Assembly (NCBI RefSeq): GCF_000186865.1
Contig: NW_008705576.1
Span: 327,857-391,856 of the forward strand
DNA from: Aureococcus anophagefferens
Lineage: Eukaryota; Sar; Pelagophyceae; Pelagomonadales; Pelagomonadaceae
Direction of reading: 5' to 3'
DNA length: 64,000 nt
Shown: in pieces, positions 48,283 to 56,650 of the stretch
Numbering within the stretch: position 1 is the first letter of the stretch
Layout of the letters: the number at the start of each line of letters is the position of its first letter
Program-made: the position numbers and the translations under genes
The notes under the pieces: generated by a model
The model's input: the letters and a program-made list of their open reading frames with translations, nothing else
Database searches by the model: none
What the model was told of the DNA's origin: nothing

Positions 48283-48957
48283 ATGGCCGGCACGCTCGCG
48301 GAGTTCGTGCGCAACATGAAGAAGCCAACGTTCGTGCTCATGTGCGGGTCGAGCCGCAAGGGGTCCCACAACGCGAAGCTATTGGAGTCCGTGCGGTCGC
48401 GCCTGGCCGCCGAGGACGCCGCCTGCGAAGTCGTGGACCTGGACGCGCTGCAGCTCCCGATCTACAGCCAGGACCTGGAAACGGCGTCGATGCCGCGCGC
48501 CGCCGTGGAGCTCAAGGAGAAGCTCGTCGCGGCGACGGGATTCGTCATCGCGTGCCCCGAGTACAACGGCATGCCGACGCCCCTGCTCCTGAACGCGATC
48601 ACCTGGGCGACGCGCGGCGAAGGCGGCATGTACGCGGGGTTCCAGAACAAGTGCGCGAGCGTCGTCGCGACGTCGCCGGGCCCCATGGGCGGCTTGCGCA
48701 TGGTCCGGACGATGCACACGATGCTGCAGGACATGGGCGCGGTCGTCATCACGCCGGCCGTCGCGCTCGGCGGCGCGGGCAAGATCTTCGACGACAGCGG
48801 CGCGCTCGTCGACGCGCGGTCCGCGGGCAAGGTCGACGCGCTCTGCGGCCAGCTCATGCACTTCGCGCGCTTCCAGGCGAACCGCGACAAGGACGACTGC
48901 ATCGTCCGACTGATCAACGAGCAGAAGGTCATGGGCGAGTACGGGTCGACGGAGTAG
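48283..48957 (+). CDS. NAD(P)H-dependent FMN reductase family protein
   Basis: Single exon, 224 residues from ATG 48283. It is a flavodoxin-like FMN reductase (PF03358): the phosphate loop GSSRKGSHNAKLLESV, then VVDLDALQLPIYSQD and the family hallmark CPEYNGMPTPLLLNAITW, which contacts the isoalloxazine ring. SPGPMGGLRMVRTMHTML follows. Homologues include yeast Lot6, bacterial ChrR/AzoR-like enzymes and plant quinone reductases, which reduce quinones, chromate or azo compounds. The first ~15 residues are not clearly a targeting signal, so it is probably cytosolic. The upstream non-coding stretch is rich in short TTGA/TCAA repeats. Confidence 0.88.
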   Translation: MAGTLAEFVRNMKKPTFVLMCGSSRKGSHNAKLLESVRSRLAAEDAACEVVDLDALQLPIYSQDLETASMPRAAVELKEKLVAATGFVIACPEYNGMPTPLLLNAITWATRGEGGMYAGFQNKCASVVATSPGPMGGLRMVRTMHTMLQDMGAVVITPAVALGGAGKIFDDSGALVDARSAGKVDALCGQLMHFARFQANRDKDDCIVRLINEQKVMGEYGSTE

Positions 48958-49153
48958 GGAAGACGCTCGATGTCGGTAAAGTTGGGCCCACGTGACGCGC
49001 CAGGGCGCGTCGACCGCGCCAGGGCGGCGGCGCGTCGACCGCGCCGGGTTTGATGATAGCGTCCCACCGTAGGAAGCGGCGCGGCTCATGAACACGCACG
49101 CCAAAGCGCGCCGGCGACCGCGGGCGGCTCAAACGTCCCATGAACCCACACAC

Positions 49154-50149
49154 TTACGCGGCGCGGATCGTGATCGTCTGCTTGCCCGCCCACGATTCGC
49201 CCGCGGCGAGCGACACGGGCCCGCGGTCGCGCGCGACCGCGGGCTCGACGCAGAGCATGTAGTGGTAGCCGTCGTCGTCGAAGTCCGGCCCGCGCGTCGG
49301 CCCGCGCTTGCCCTCGACCCAGGGGTTGAAGACGACCGTGTCGCGGTAGGTCGCCGTCTGCTCGAGGTCGTAGACTTCGCCCCCGGCGACCGTCAGCGTC
49401 AGCGGCCGCCCCCGCGTCTCGTGGTAGATGCGGTCGACGAAGCCCGCGGCCGGCGGCCGCGACCCGCAGGACGCGATGCTCGCCTGCTCGACGGCGATGG
49501 AATCCTCGTCCTCGACGCGGTCCTCGGCGGCGACCTTGTCGTAGTAGGCGACGCCCCGCAGCCCCGCGAGCCGCACGTCGCGCACGTCGTCGAAGCGCAG
49601 GTACGTGTGGAGGCACGTCGTGAACTCGAAGGGCGTCAGCGCCTTGACCCCGAGCTCGAGCCCGAGGAACGGCGAGCCGTCGTCGTTTCGGCCCACCGAC
49701 ACGGTATAGAGCAATTCGAACGCGGGGTCCCAGCCCATGGTCTCGTCGCTCGTCAGGGCGTCGTGGCCGCCGCCGGGCACGCCGTATTTGCGCAGCGCGA
49801 AGGTCGCCGTCGCGCAGTCGTCGCGGCCCTCGCCGCCGATGCGCGTCCACCGGAGCGTCCGCGCGAAGCCGTGCAGCGGCAGCGGGCCCTGGTCCGCGAA
49901 CTGCGGGAAGGCGACGGGCACGCCGCCGCGGATCGGGCCGCTCTCGTCGAGGCGGCTCAGGGAGCTCATCCAGAGCCGCTCGCGGCCCGCCGTGCGCCAG
50001 CTCGTCACGGTGGCGCCGTAGTAGGCGACGTCGACGGCGTCGTCGCCGAACTCGACCGTGAAGACCTCGAGCTGCGGCTTCTTGCGCGAGCCGAGCAGCG
50101 CGTTGACGGGCTCGCGCGAGCCCAGGAGGTTGCTGATGTCGTCGATCAT
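49154..50149 (-). CDS. Glucose-6-phosphate 1-epimerase-like (aldose-1-epimerase fold) protein
   Basis: Single exon, 331 residues from ATG 50149 (MIDDISNLLGSREP). Motifs of the YeaD/Ymr099c hexose-phosphate mutarotase group are present: GATVTSWRTAGRERLWMSSLS, PIRGGVPVAFPQF, LPLHGFARTLRW (the catalytic-site His-Gly-Phe-Ala-Arg), FTTCLHTYLRF (second active-site His) and VFNPWVEG, close to the C-terminal VVWNPW of the family. It should interconvert alpha and beta anomers of glucose-6-phosphate or related sugars in the cytosol. Divergent from the next gene with 150 bp between starts. Confidence 0.85.
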   Translation of the reverse strand: MIDDISNLLGSREPVNALLGSRKKPQLEVFTVEFGDDAVDVAYYGATVTSWRTAGRERLWMSSLSRLDESGPIRGGVPVAFPQFADQGPLPLHGFARTLRWTRIGGEGRDDCATATFALRKYGVPGGGHDALTSDETMGWDPAFELLYTVSVGRNDDGSPFLGLELGVKALTPFEFTTCLHTYLRFDDVRDVRLAGLRGVAYYDKVAAEDRVEDEDSIAVEQASIASCGSRPPAAGFVDRIYHETRGRPLTLTVAGGEVYDLEQTATYRDTVVFNPWVEGKRGPTRGPDFDDDGYHYMLCVEPAVARDRGPVSLAAGESWAGKQTITIRAA

Positions 50150-50299
50150 GGTTCTCCGACGCAGCCGCCGCAGACGAGGAGAGAGCGCCGAGCTGCCACA
50201 GACTTCCACAGCTCGCCGAGAACGCAGGCTGCTGTGCACTGCCTGGATACGGCCTTTCGAACCAGCCAATCAGAGGCTGCCCACGCTGAGCGACACACG

Positions 50300-51287
50300 A
50301 TGAGAATGCCCATGCTGCCCCGCGACGACGACAAGCTCACGGTGCTCTGGCACGACGCGCTGAGCGTCGTCGCCAGCGTCCTGTGGCCGTGACGATTTTC
50401 GAGTGATTTAGGGGTGGGAAAACAATCGTCCGTGACGATTTTCGAGTGATTTAGGGGTGGGAAAACAATCGTCACCGTCATGCTGGTAGGTTGTCGCCGT
50501 CGTCAACCTGTCCGCGCTCGTCGTCCTCCTCGCCAAGGTCAGGGCCGACGACGCCTACGGCAAATGGATGAAATACCTCGCCGTCCCCTGGGTCTGGGAG
50601 TGCGCCTGGCGCTCCGTGTTCCCCGCGCTCTACCTGCAGCGCTACGCCTGGTACGACAGCCCGCTCAACAGCATCCTTGTGGACCGCTGCTTCGCCTGCG
50701 TCGGCGAGCTGTGCTGGACGCTGCAGATCGCGATCGCGCTGCGGCGCCAGGGCGACGACCGCTTCGTCGCGCTCGCGAGCGTCTTCGCCGTCGTGACCTA
50801 CGTCGTCGCCGAGGGCGCGTCCTTCTACAACGTCGCCACGACGAACGAGTGGTGGGCCGCGGCGGAGGTCGGCCTCGACGCCGTCGCGGTCCTGCCGCTC
50901 GCGCCGGCCGCGCTCTCGCTCCTGTGGCGCGGCGCGGGCTCGCGGGGGTCGGCCGCGTTCCTCTGGGTCCTCGTCCTCGGCGTCGTGGCCCAGTGCTACT
51001 TCAACTTCTTCGTGGACGTGCCCATGTACCTGGCGCGCTACGAGGCTGACGAAGCCGCCGGCAAGGCGTACTTCGCGTTCGTCCCGGGCCTCGAGGACGC
51101 GTGGAAGACGCGCGTCGTCGCGCGGACCTACGCGGCGTGGCACGCGGACATGTTCTGGATGACGGCCTACTTCACGCTCGCCTGCTGGTCCGGGCTCCTG
51201 CTCATGCTCGCGCCCAAGCCCGAACGCGACCTCTTCCCGAAGAAGGACGTGCGCGTGCAGCCGCTCCTGCCGCCGGAGTCGGCCTAG
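50300..51287 (+). CDS. Multi-pass membrane protein of unknown function
   Basis: Two exons: 50300-50365 (MRMPMLPRDDDKLTVLWHDALS) and 50490-51287, joined by a 124-nt GT-AG intron that contains two 43-bp tandem repeats. About 287 residues. Likely helices: VVAVVNLSALVVLLA, LAVPWVWECAWRSVFPALYL, CVGELCWTLQIAIAL, ALASVFAVVTYVVAEGASF, AFLWVLVLGVVAQCYFNFFV, and MTAYFTLACWSGLLLMLA near the C-terminus. Charged C-terminal tail. No family recognised. Conserved-looking features are the Trp/Tyr-rich helix ends and AWHADMFW. It could be a lineage-specific transporter or receptor; unproven. Confidence 0.7.
50388..50473 (+). repeat. Two exact 43-bp tandem repeats inside an intron
   Basis: Units 50388-50430 and 50431-50473 are identical, AT-richer than the surroundings, and make up most of the 124-nt intron of the membrane-protein gene. 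Confidence 0.95.
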
Positions 51288-51317
51288 AAAGGTTCGCTGA
51301 CATCCTAAAATAGAGTG

Positions 51318-53294
51318 TTACGAGAAGAAGCGCGCGCCCGAGGACACGTTGTAGCCCGCGGGCCGGAAGTCGTAGCCCAACGCCGCGCAGTGCTCGTAGG
51401 CGAAGTTGTCGTACATGTAGGGCAGCGCGTCGTTCTCCGGCGCGCTGAACTCGTAGAAGTCGAGGTTCGTGTAGGGGTCCGGCTCGCCCGCGGCTCCCGT
51501 GAAGTTGCCGAAGGGCAGGTCGTCGTCGACGCCGTGGCCCGGGCACGTGCCCCTGACGCAGACGGGCATGGCGTCGTCGGCGTCGACGGCGGACCAGTCG
51601 CACACGAGGCCCGTGTCGCTCGGCGGCGTGATGAACGTCGTCCCTCCCGCCATGTTGTGCTCGTAGCGCCAGTCCTGCACGAAGGTCTTGGAGCCCGTCG
51701 TCGCCAGGAGCCGCCGGTAGTGGACGAGGCGCTCCGCCGTCGTGTGGATGGGCCAGAAGAGCGGGTCCGCGGGCGCCGCGGACGTGAACATGTCGCCGAC
51801 GTTCTGCGGGTCGCAGAGCGCCCTGACGACGGTGCGCCAGACGTCGGCCTCCTGGCGCTCCGACATGTCCTTGACGCGCCATTTGCCGTCGGCGTAGTAG
51901 AACTGGGGCTTGAGCGCCTGGGCGAGCCAGTGCGTGAGGTCCGTCTCGTTCGTGAGGAACGCGTAGGCGTCAAAGTCCGCGGCGTCGACGTCGACGCCGC
52001 ACTTGCATCGGCAGTCCGCCTCCGTGACGCCCTCCTTGGACGACGCGCAGGTCGACGGCGCGGGCGAGCGCACGTAGCCCTTGCGCCAGAGCCACTTGGA
52101 GAAGAGGAGCACGTCGGACGGGAACGTGATCGTCTCCGCCCAGAAGGCGTCGACCCAGGACGTCGCGTTCGTGGACCACTGGCCGCCGACCATGATGTGC
52201 ACGGGCCCGTGGGCGGCGCCGTTCATGATCTGGAGCACCTCCGCGAGCGTCGGCGACGTGAAGGCGCGGTGCCAGACGTCGCAGCCCGGGAAGTTCGCGA
52301 ACGACGGCTTCCCGAACAACTCCTTGGACCGAGTGACAAAGGGGTCGCTGATCGAGTTCCAGGGGCTCCGCAGGAGGCCGTAGGCGTTCGTGCACCTTTC
52401 GTCCGTCGGGTCCGGCGAGGTCGGCACGGCCGTGTAGGCCCAGCGGCCCGACGTGACGTAGTGCTGCGAGCTCAGATTCGTCATCGCGCCGAACCACCGC
52501 CGCGTGAAGATCTCCGACTGGTCCCACCACATGGACCCCGGCGTCGCGTCGATGGTCGCGGCGTCGACCGTGTAGTCCCAGTAGGGCACGGCGACGCGGG
52601 CGTCGATGGCCTGGAGCGACTGCTCCAATTCCAACGTAAACGCGACGTGGTGGTTCAGGATGCCCGCGTCGTCGTGCCAGTGGTCGCAGGACCGGTCCGC
52701 GGCGCCGTAGAGGTGTTTTTTCACGAGGTACGTCGACGACCGGAATTTCGACCCGTAGCGGCGCTTGCCGTCGGCGTCGGACGCGTGGTAGACGACGTGC
52801 AACGCGCCTAAAAAGCCCTCGCGGTCCGCGTCGCCCAGGGCCCGGATCTCCCGCCGCACGTACTTGACCATGACCGTGAAGTCGTGGCTGTCGCCGCCGG
52901 CGCCGACGCGCACGCCGTGGCGGCCCGTGCGCGAGAAGGTGTGCAGCGCGCGCGTCGCGTCGGATCCCCCGTTCGGTCGCTCGCCCTCGACGGCCCAGGC
53001 CGTCGCGGCGGCGCCGTCGAGCTCGAGCACCGTCGCGCGGTGCGGCTCGGCGACGTGGGGCCAGGGGTAGAGCGAGTCCGCGCCGACGTAGTCGGACCGG
53101 TCCTCGCGCCGCACGGCCAGCGTCGGCGGCGCCGCGGCGCTGGGCGGCGCCGCGGCGAACCAGCGCGCGACGACGTCGTCGACGTCGAAGACGCTCGCGG
53201 CGACGAGGATGGCCAGGCCCAGGACCGGCGCCACCCAGGCCGCGGCCCGCCGGCCGGCGCTCCCGGGGAGCCGCTCGTAGGGGCTGCCCATCAT
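51318..53294 (-). CDS. Membrane-anchored tyrosinase-like copper enzyme
   Basis: ATG 53294 gives 658 residues (MMGSPYERLPGS), then a membrane anchor at ~15-37 (AAAWVAPVLGLAILVAASVF). The frame extends upstream to 53414 without coding character. The tyrosinase domain follows: CuA region CDHWHDDAGILNHHVAFTLE, the AVPYWDYTVDAATID motif, and CuB histidines in HGPVHIMVGGQW and PLFWPIHTTAERLVHYRRL. FGDADREGFLGAL-like and WDQSEIFTRRWFG segments also fit. A Cys-rich insert (CRCKCGVD) and a C-terminal ~90 residues are extra. Tyrosinases hydroxylate and oxidise phenols with two coppers; here the active domain would face the Golgi lumen or outside. It is convergent with the membrane protein, 30 bp between stop codons. 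Confidence 0.87.
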   Translation of the reverse strand: MMGSPYERLPGSAGRRAAAWVAPVLGLAILVAASVFDVDDVVARWFAAAPPSAAAPPTLAVRREDRSDYVGADSLYPWPHVAEPHRATVLELDGAAATAWAVEGERPNGGSDATRALHTFSRTGRHGVRVGAGGDSHDFTVMVKYVRREIRALGDADREGFLGALHVVYHASDADGKRRYGSKFRSSTYLVKKHLYGAADRSCDHWHDDAGILNHHVAFTLELEQSLQAIDARVAVPYWDYTVDAATIDATPGSMWWDQSEIFTRRWFGAMTNLSSQHYVTSGRWAYTAVPTSPDPTDERCTNAYGLLRSPWNSISDPFVTRSKELFGKPSFANFPGCDVWHRAFTSPTLAEVLQIMNGAAHGPVHIMVGGQWSTNATSWVDAFWAETITFPSDVLLFSKWLWRKGYVRSPAPSTCASSKEGVTEADCRCKCGVDVDAADFDAYAFLTNETDLTHWLAQALKPQFYYADGKWRVKDMSERQEADVWRTVVRALCDPQNVGDMFTSAAPADPLFWPIHTTAERLVHYRRLLATTGSKTFVQDWRYEHNMAGGTTFITPPSDTGLVCDWSAVDADDAMPVCVRGTCPGHGVDDDLPFGNFTGAAGEPDPYTNLDFYEFSAPENDALPYMYDNFAYEHCAALGYDFRPAGYNVSSGARFFS

Positions 53295-53330
53295 CCAATT
53301 AAATCCAATCGCTTCAGATATAAGGTTGAC

Positions 53331-53481
53331 GATGCACTTTAGGTCAGACGTCGCCCTCTTACGCGTAGTCGTCGTAGTCGCCGTAGCCGCCGCCGTCGTA
53401 GCCGAACGATGCACTTAAGGTCAGACGTCGCCCTCTTACGCGTAGTCGTCGTAGTCGTCGTAGCCGCCGCCGTCGTAGCCG
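53331..53481 (-). repeat. Two 74-bp tandem units duplicating the 3' end of the MFS gene
   Basis: Units start at 53331 and 53408 (77-bp period). Each contains the codons for the Tyr/Asp/Gly-rich C-terminus and a TAA. The inner copy (stop at 53436) is used in the corrected frame; the outer copy is downstream debris that keeps a second, out-of-frame stop. Confidence 0.85.
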
Positions 53482-54999
53482 CCCTCGTCGTAGTCGTACT
53501 CGCGGAGGTTCAGGCTCCGGAGGGCGATGCCGCCGCCGCCGTCGTCGCCGGCCCCGCCGATGCGGAAGCTTTCGTCGTCGTCGTCCTCCTCCTCCTCCTC
53601 GGACCGGCGCGGCGGCGGCGGCGCGGCGCCCGTCGTCGTCGTCGTCGAGCGTGGACGAGAACGCGATCGCCGCCACGGCGAACATGGCCGCGAAGGCGAG
53701 GAACGTCTTGTGGAAGCCGAAGCGCTTCACGGCGACGCCGCCGAGCGCCGCGCCGAGGCCGCTGCCGCCCGTGAACGCCGCCGAGAACAGGCCCTGCGCC
53801 AGCGTCTCCCAGGTCGCCGGCAGCAGCTCCCTGGCGCACGACACGCCCGACGTGTAGAACAGGGCGAAGGTGACGCCGTGGAGCGGCTCCACGAGCAGCA
53901 CCAGGGCGGGCCGCCCCGCGAAGGCGTCCAACAGCGCGTAGGACGCGCAGCGCACCGCGTAGAGCGCCAGCACCGTCACGATCAGCGTCCGCGACCCGTA
54001 GGCCCGCAGCAGGTCGTCGGCGTAGTGCAGGCACGGCACCTCGACCACACACTCGACCATGAGCGCGACGCCGCAGAGGAACGGCGTGCCGCCCAACCGC
54101 CGCGTGACGTAGACGAACAAAAAGTTCATGACGAACCCGAAGCCCGCGCCCACCGTCGCGACGCACGCGAGGAAGACGACGACGGGCCGCCGCGCGAGCG
54201 CGCCGCGGAGCGCGTCGTCGCGCCGCCAGGGCGGGTCGTCGGCCTCGTCGTCGTCCTTGAGGACGTCGAAGGGGTTGAGCGAATCCGCCGGCGTGTCCAG
54301 GACCGTCGCGGGCGACCGCGTCGACAGCTCGCCGTCCGACGCCTCCTCGTCGTCGTCGTCGTCGCCGACGATGGAGAAGGGGTTGACGACCGTCTCGTCC
54401 TCCACGGCCGCGTAGCCCGGCTTCGCGTCGGGTTTCGACGCGGACTCGACCAGACGACGCGCGCACGCGGCCATCGCGATCGACAGACACACCGAAACGG
54501 CGACGTTGGGCCCGAAGCCGAAGCGGTCGAACGCGATGCCGCCCAGCGGCGCGATGCCGCCCCAGGCGATGGACCCGAAGAGCCGCGCCTTGCCGAAGTC
54601 GCCGCCGCCGTTTTCCTCCAAACTCCGCAGGACGCCCGCGTCGACGAAGGGCGTGATCGGCGCCTCGAAGACGGCCCGCAGGACGGCCACGCCCAGGACC
54701 GCCGCGCCCGTCGACGACGTCGCCGCGCATACGAGGAGCACGGTCAAGGCCTGCCAGCCGAGCCACGCGCCGCCGAACGCGAATCTCCGGCTCTTCCAGC
54801 GGTCCGCGCCGTAGGCCCAGAGCGGCGCGGCGACCACGGACGTCACTCGACAGGCGCCCATGAGCGCGCCGAGCGCCGCGTCCGACTCGTATCGGCTCAA
54901 GAACAGCGGCAGGAACGGCCAGACGAGGCACTGCGACGCGTAGTGGAAGAAGTAGACGCCGTTCTCGCGCGTCGCGAGCGCCGCGAGCCGCGGGTCCAT
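53436..54999 (-). CDS. Major facilitator superfamily transporter
   Basis: ATG 54999 gives ~520 residues after correcting one frame break. Twelve hydrophobic segments are visible. The first half (ENGVYFFHYASQCLVWPFLPLFLSR ... ADRWKSRRFAFGG) resembles the MFS_1-like/LacY-type group, including the loop-2-3 motif AYGADRWKSRR. A long acidic cytoplasmic loop at ~205-270 (VVNPFSIVGDDDDDEEASDGE) separates the halves. After SSTLDDDDDGRR an extra base in a GC-rich tract (~53595-53635) breaks frame; restored, the tail is Glu/Asp-rich, then IGGAGDDGGGGIALRSL and Gly/Tyr/Asp repeats, stopping at 53436. Its ATG is one base from the stop of the upstream COX16 gene. Confidence 0.75.
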
Positions 55000-55000
55000 G

Positions 55001-55255
55001 CTAGTCGCCGCGCGGGATGCGCTTGATGATGAGCTCCGCCGCCGACGGGCCGCCGTCGCCGTGGAGCTTGCGCTCGATCTTCGCGTGCTCCTCGGCGAGG
55101 GCGAAGGCCTTGACGGACCGCGACTTCGTCTTCAGGTCGCGGGCTTCCACCGTGCCCTTGGTGAACTGGGACAGCACGTAGGACCCGCCGGCGACGAAGG
55201 CGATGAGGGGCGCGCCGGCGAAGACGAACTGGCGGGCCGTGGGCGGGGGCATCAA
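55001..55255 (-). CDS. COX16: COX16-like cytochrome c oxidase assembly protein
   Basis: Single exon, 84 residues (ATGs at 55255 and 55252). One membrane helix at ~10-30 (VFAGAPLIAFVAGGSYVLSQF) carries the COX16 hallmark P-x-(L/I)-x(3)-(V/A)-G-G-S-x(3)-(S)-x-F, followed by a basic/acidic helix in the intermembrane-space side (VEARDLKTKSRSVKAFALAEE). COX16 is a small inner-membrane protein that helps insert COX2/COX1 during cytochrome oxidase assembly. The size matches yeast and human homologues (~100). The gene ends one base before the ATG of the MFS gene on the same strand. Confidence 0.75.
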   Translation of the reverse strand: MMPPPTARQFVFAGAPLIAFVAGGSYVLSQFTKGTVEARDLKTKSRSVKAFALAEEHAKIERKLHGDGGPSAAELIIKRIPRGD

Positions 55256-55397
55256 GTGGTGCTGCTGGCCGCCTTGCTGGTGATGGGAGAGCTGCTCGCG
55301 GCGCTTGAAGCTTCAACTGAGGCTCAACTTGAGGGCAACAATCATGATAATCAGTGTGGTCCTCGGCCTCGCGGAGGGCCGGCGCGACTTCCAGGAA

Positions 55398-56414
55398 CTA
55401 GAGGAAGTCGCTTAGCTTCCAGCGCCACCGGTCCTCCGCGCGGATGGAGTTGGACCCGTGGAGGCCGCCGGGGAGCGGCCAGTCGCCCTGCGCGCTGAGC
55501 GTGCAGTAGAAGAGCACGCGCCGCTTGTTCGACGTGTTGCCGAGCCCCGCGTGGAGGCACCGCGAGTCGAAGATGGCGACGTCGCCGGCCGCGAGCTTGC
55601 TCCGCTGCGCGGGCCGCGACGCGATGTACCTCTCCTGGTCGCTCCGCCGCACGTTCCACAGCGCGTGGTCGGTGTGGGTAGAAGGAAGAAAGAGCGTGTG
55701 GCCCATGTCGTCCTCGACGTCCTGGAGCGCCATGAAGAAGGTGTAGAGCGGCGCCATGGACGCGTCGGGGTACTGGGGGCAGGGCAGCACGATCGTGTCC
55801 GCGTGGATGCACTGCCGCGGGCTCCCGGGGTCCGCGACGAGGCAGGAGATCTCGTGGAGCGTCGCGTCCGTCCCCACGAGGGGCTCGAGCAACGGCCGGA
55901 GGTTCGCCGCCATCTCGGCGAGGGCGGCTCTCACGAGGGGCTCGTCGACGGGCAGGTACATGTCCTGCCGTTGCCCGAACAGGCCGTCCTGGCCCCGGCA
56001 GTTGACGCCGCCGAAGCGCGCGTCGAAGGGCACGTCGCCCGCGCTCACCTCGGCCTTGGCGCGCTCGCTCTCGCCGTCGATCCACGCGCGCAGCGAAACG
56101 CAGGTCTCCCGCGACAGCGCGCCGCGGAGGCCGACGGCGCCCTCGCGCTCGACCAGCTTGGCGAGCACGCCGCCCTTCTCCCGCATCGTCGCCGTCGGGC
56201 AGACCGTGAGCGCCTTCAAGCCCTTCTCCTTGCCCACGAGGGACGTGCCCTCCTTGATGGCGAGCGCCTCCGCATTCTTCGCGGCGATGCCGTCCTGGAG
56301 CTTGTCGAAGAGGCCGCCCGTGCGCCCGGACGTCGCGCCCTTGTTCACGACCGCCGAGAGGGCGTGCGTGCGGGCGACGACGAGGGCCGCGAGGGCCAGG
56401 AAGGCGCGGCGCAT
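55398..56414 (-). CDS. PhyH-type iron/2-oxoglutarate dioxygenase
   Basis: Single exon, 338 residues from ATG 56414. Residues 1-19 are a signal peptide (MRRAFLALAALVVARTHALS). The phytanoyl-CoA dioxygenase fold follows: GALSRETCVSLRAWID, RQDMYLPVDEPLVRAAL, then the iron site HADTIVLPCPQYP (His-x-Asp) and, later, FDSRCLHAGLGN with the third histidine, and RRVLFYCTLS with the 2-oxoglutarate arginine. LFLPSTHTDHALW is the loop typical of the family. The substrate is unknown; many secreted or ER-located algal members hydroxylate amino acids, lipids or natural products. Divergent from the next gene across a promoter holding 30-bp repeats. Confidence 0.88.
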   Translation of the reverse strand: MRRAFLALAALVVARTHALSAVVNKGATSGRTGGLFDKLQDGIAAKNAEALAIKEGTSLVGKEKGLKALTVCPTATMREKGGVLAKLVEREGAVGLRGALSRETCVSLRAWIDGESERAKAEVSAGDVPFDARFGGVNCRGQDGLFGQRQDMYLPVDEPLVRAALAEMAANLRPLLEPLVGTDATLHEISCLVADPGSPRQCIHADTIVLPCPQYPDASMAPLYTFFMALQDVEDDMGHTLFLPSTHTDHALWNVRRSDQERYIASRPAQRSKLAAGDVAIFDSRCLHAGLGNTSNKRRVLFYCTLSAQGDWPLPGGLHGSNSIRAEDRWRWKLSDFL

Positions 56415-56544
56415 GGCTGCAAGCGGCGCGACGACGCGGTGGGTTGCCACTGAGCACAGCCGCCGCTGCTCGTGTGTGCTCGCTTGCTGCTCGTGCGGCA
56501 GCTTGACTTCACGCTCAACCTTGAGCAAGGAGTCGATGTGCGAG

Positions 56545-56627
56545 CCACCGAGACGCTGGGCAGCCCTCTGATCGCCACCGAGACGCTGGGCAGCCCTCTG
56601 ATCGCCACCGAGACAGCCCTCTGCTCG
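56545..56627 (+). repeat. 30-bp tandem repeat (about 2.7 units) in a divergent promoter
   Basis: Units start at 56545, 56575 and 56605. The third is shortened by an internal 7-bp deletion. It lies between the divergent PhyH and TPR genes, within 110 bp of the TPR start codon. Confidence 0.85.
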
Positions 56628-56650
56628 CGCGCCGGACGCGTGACGCAGCC

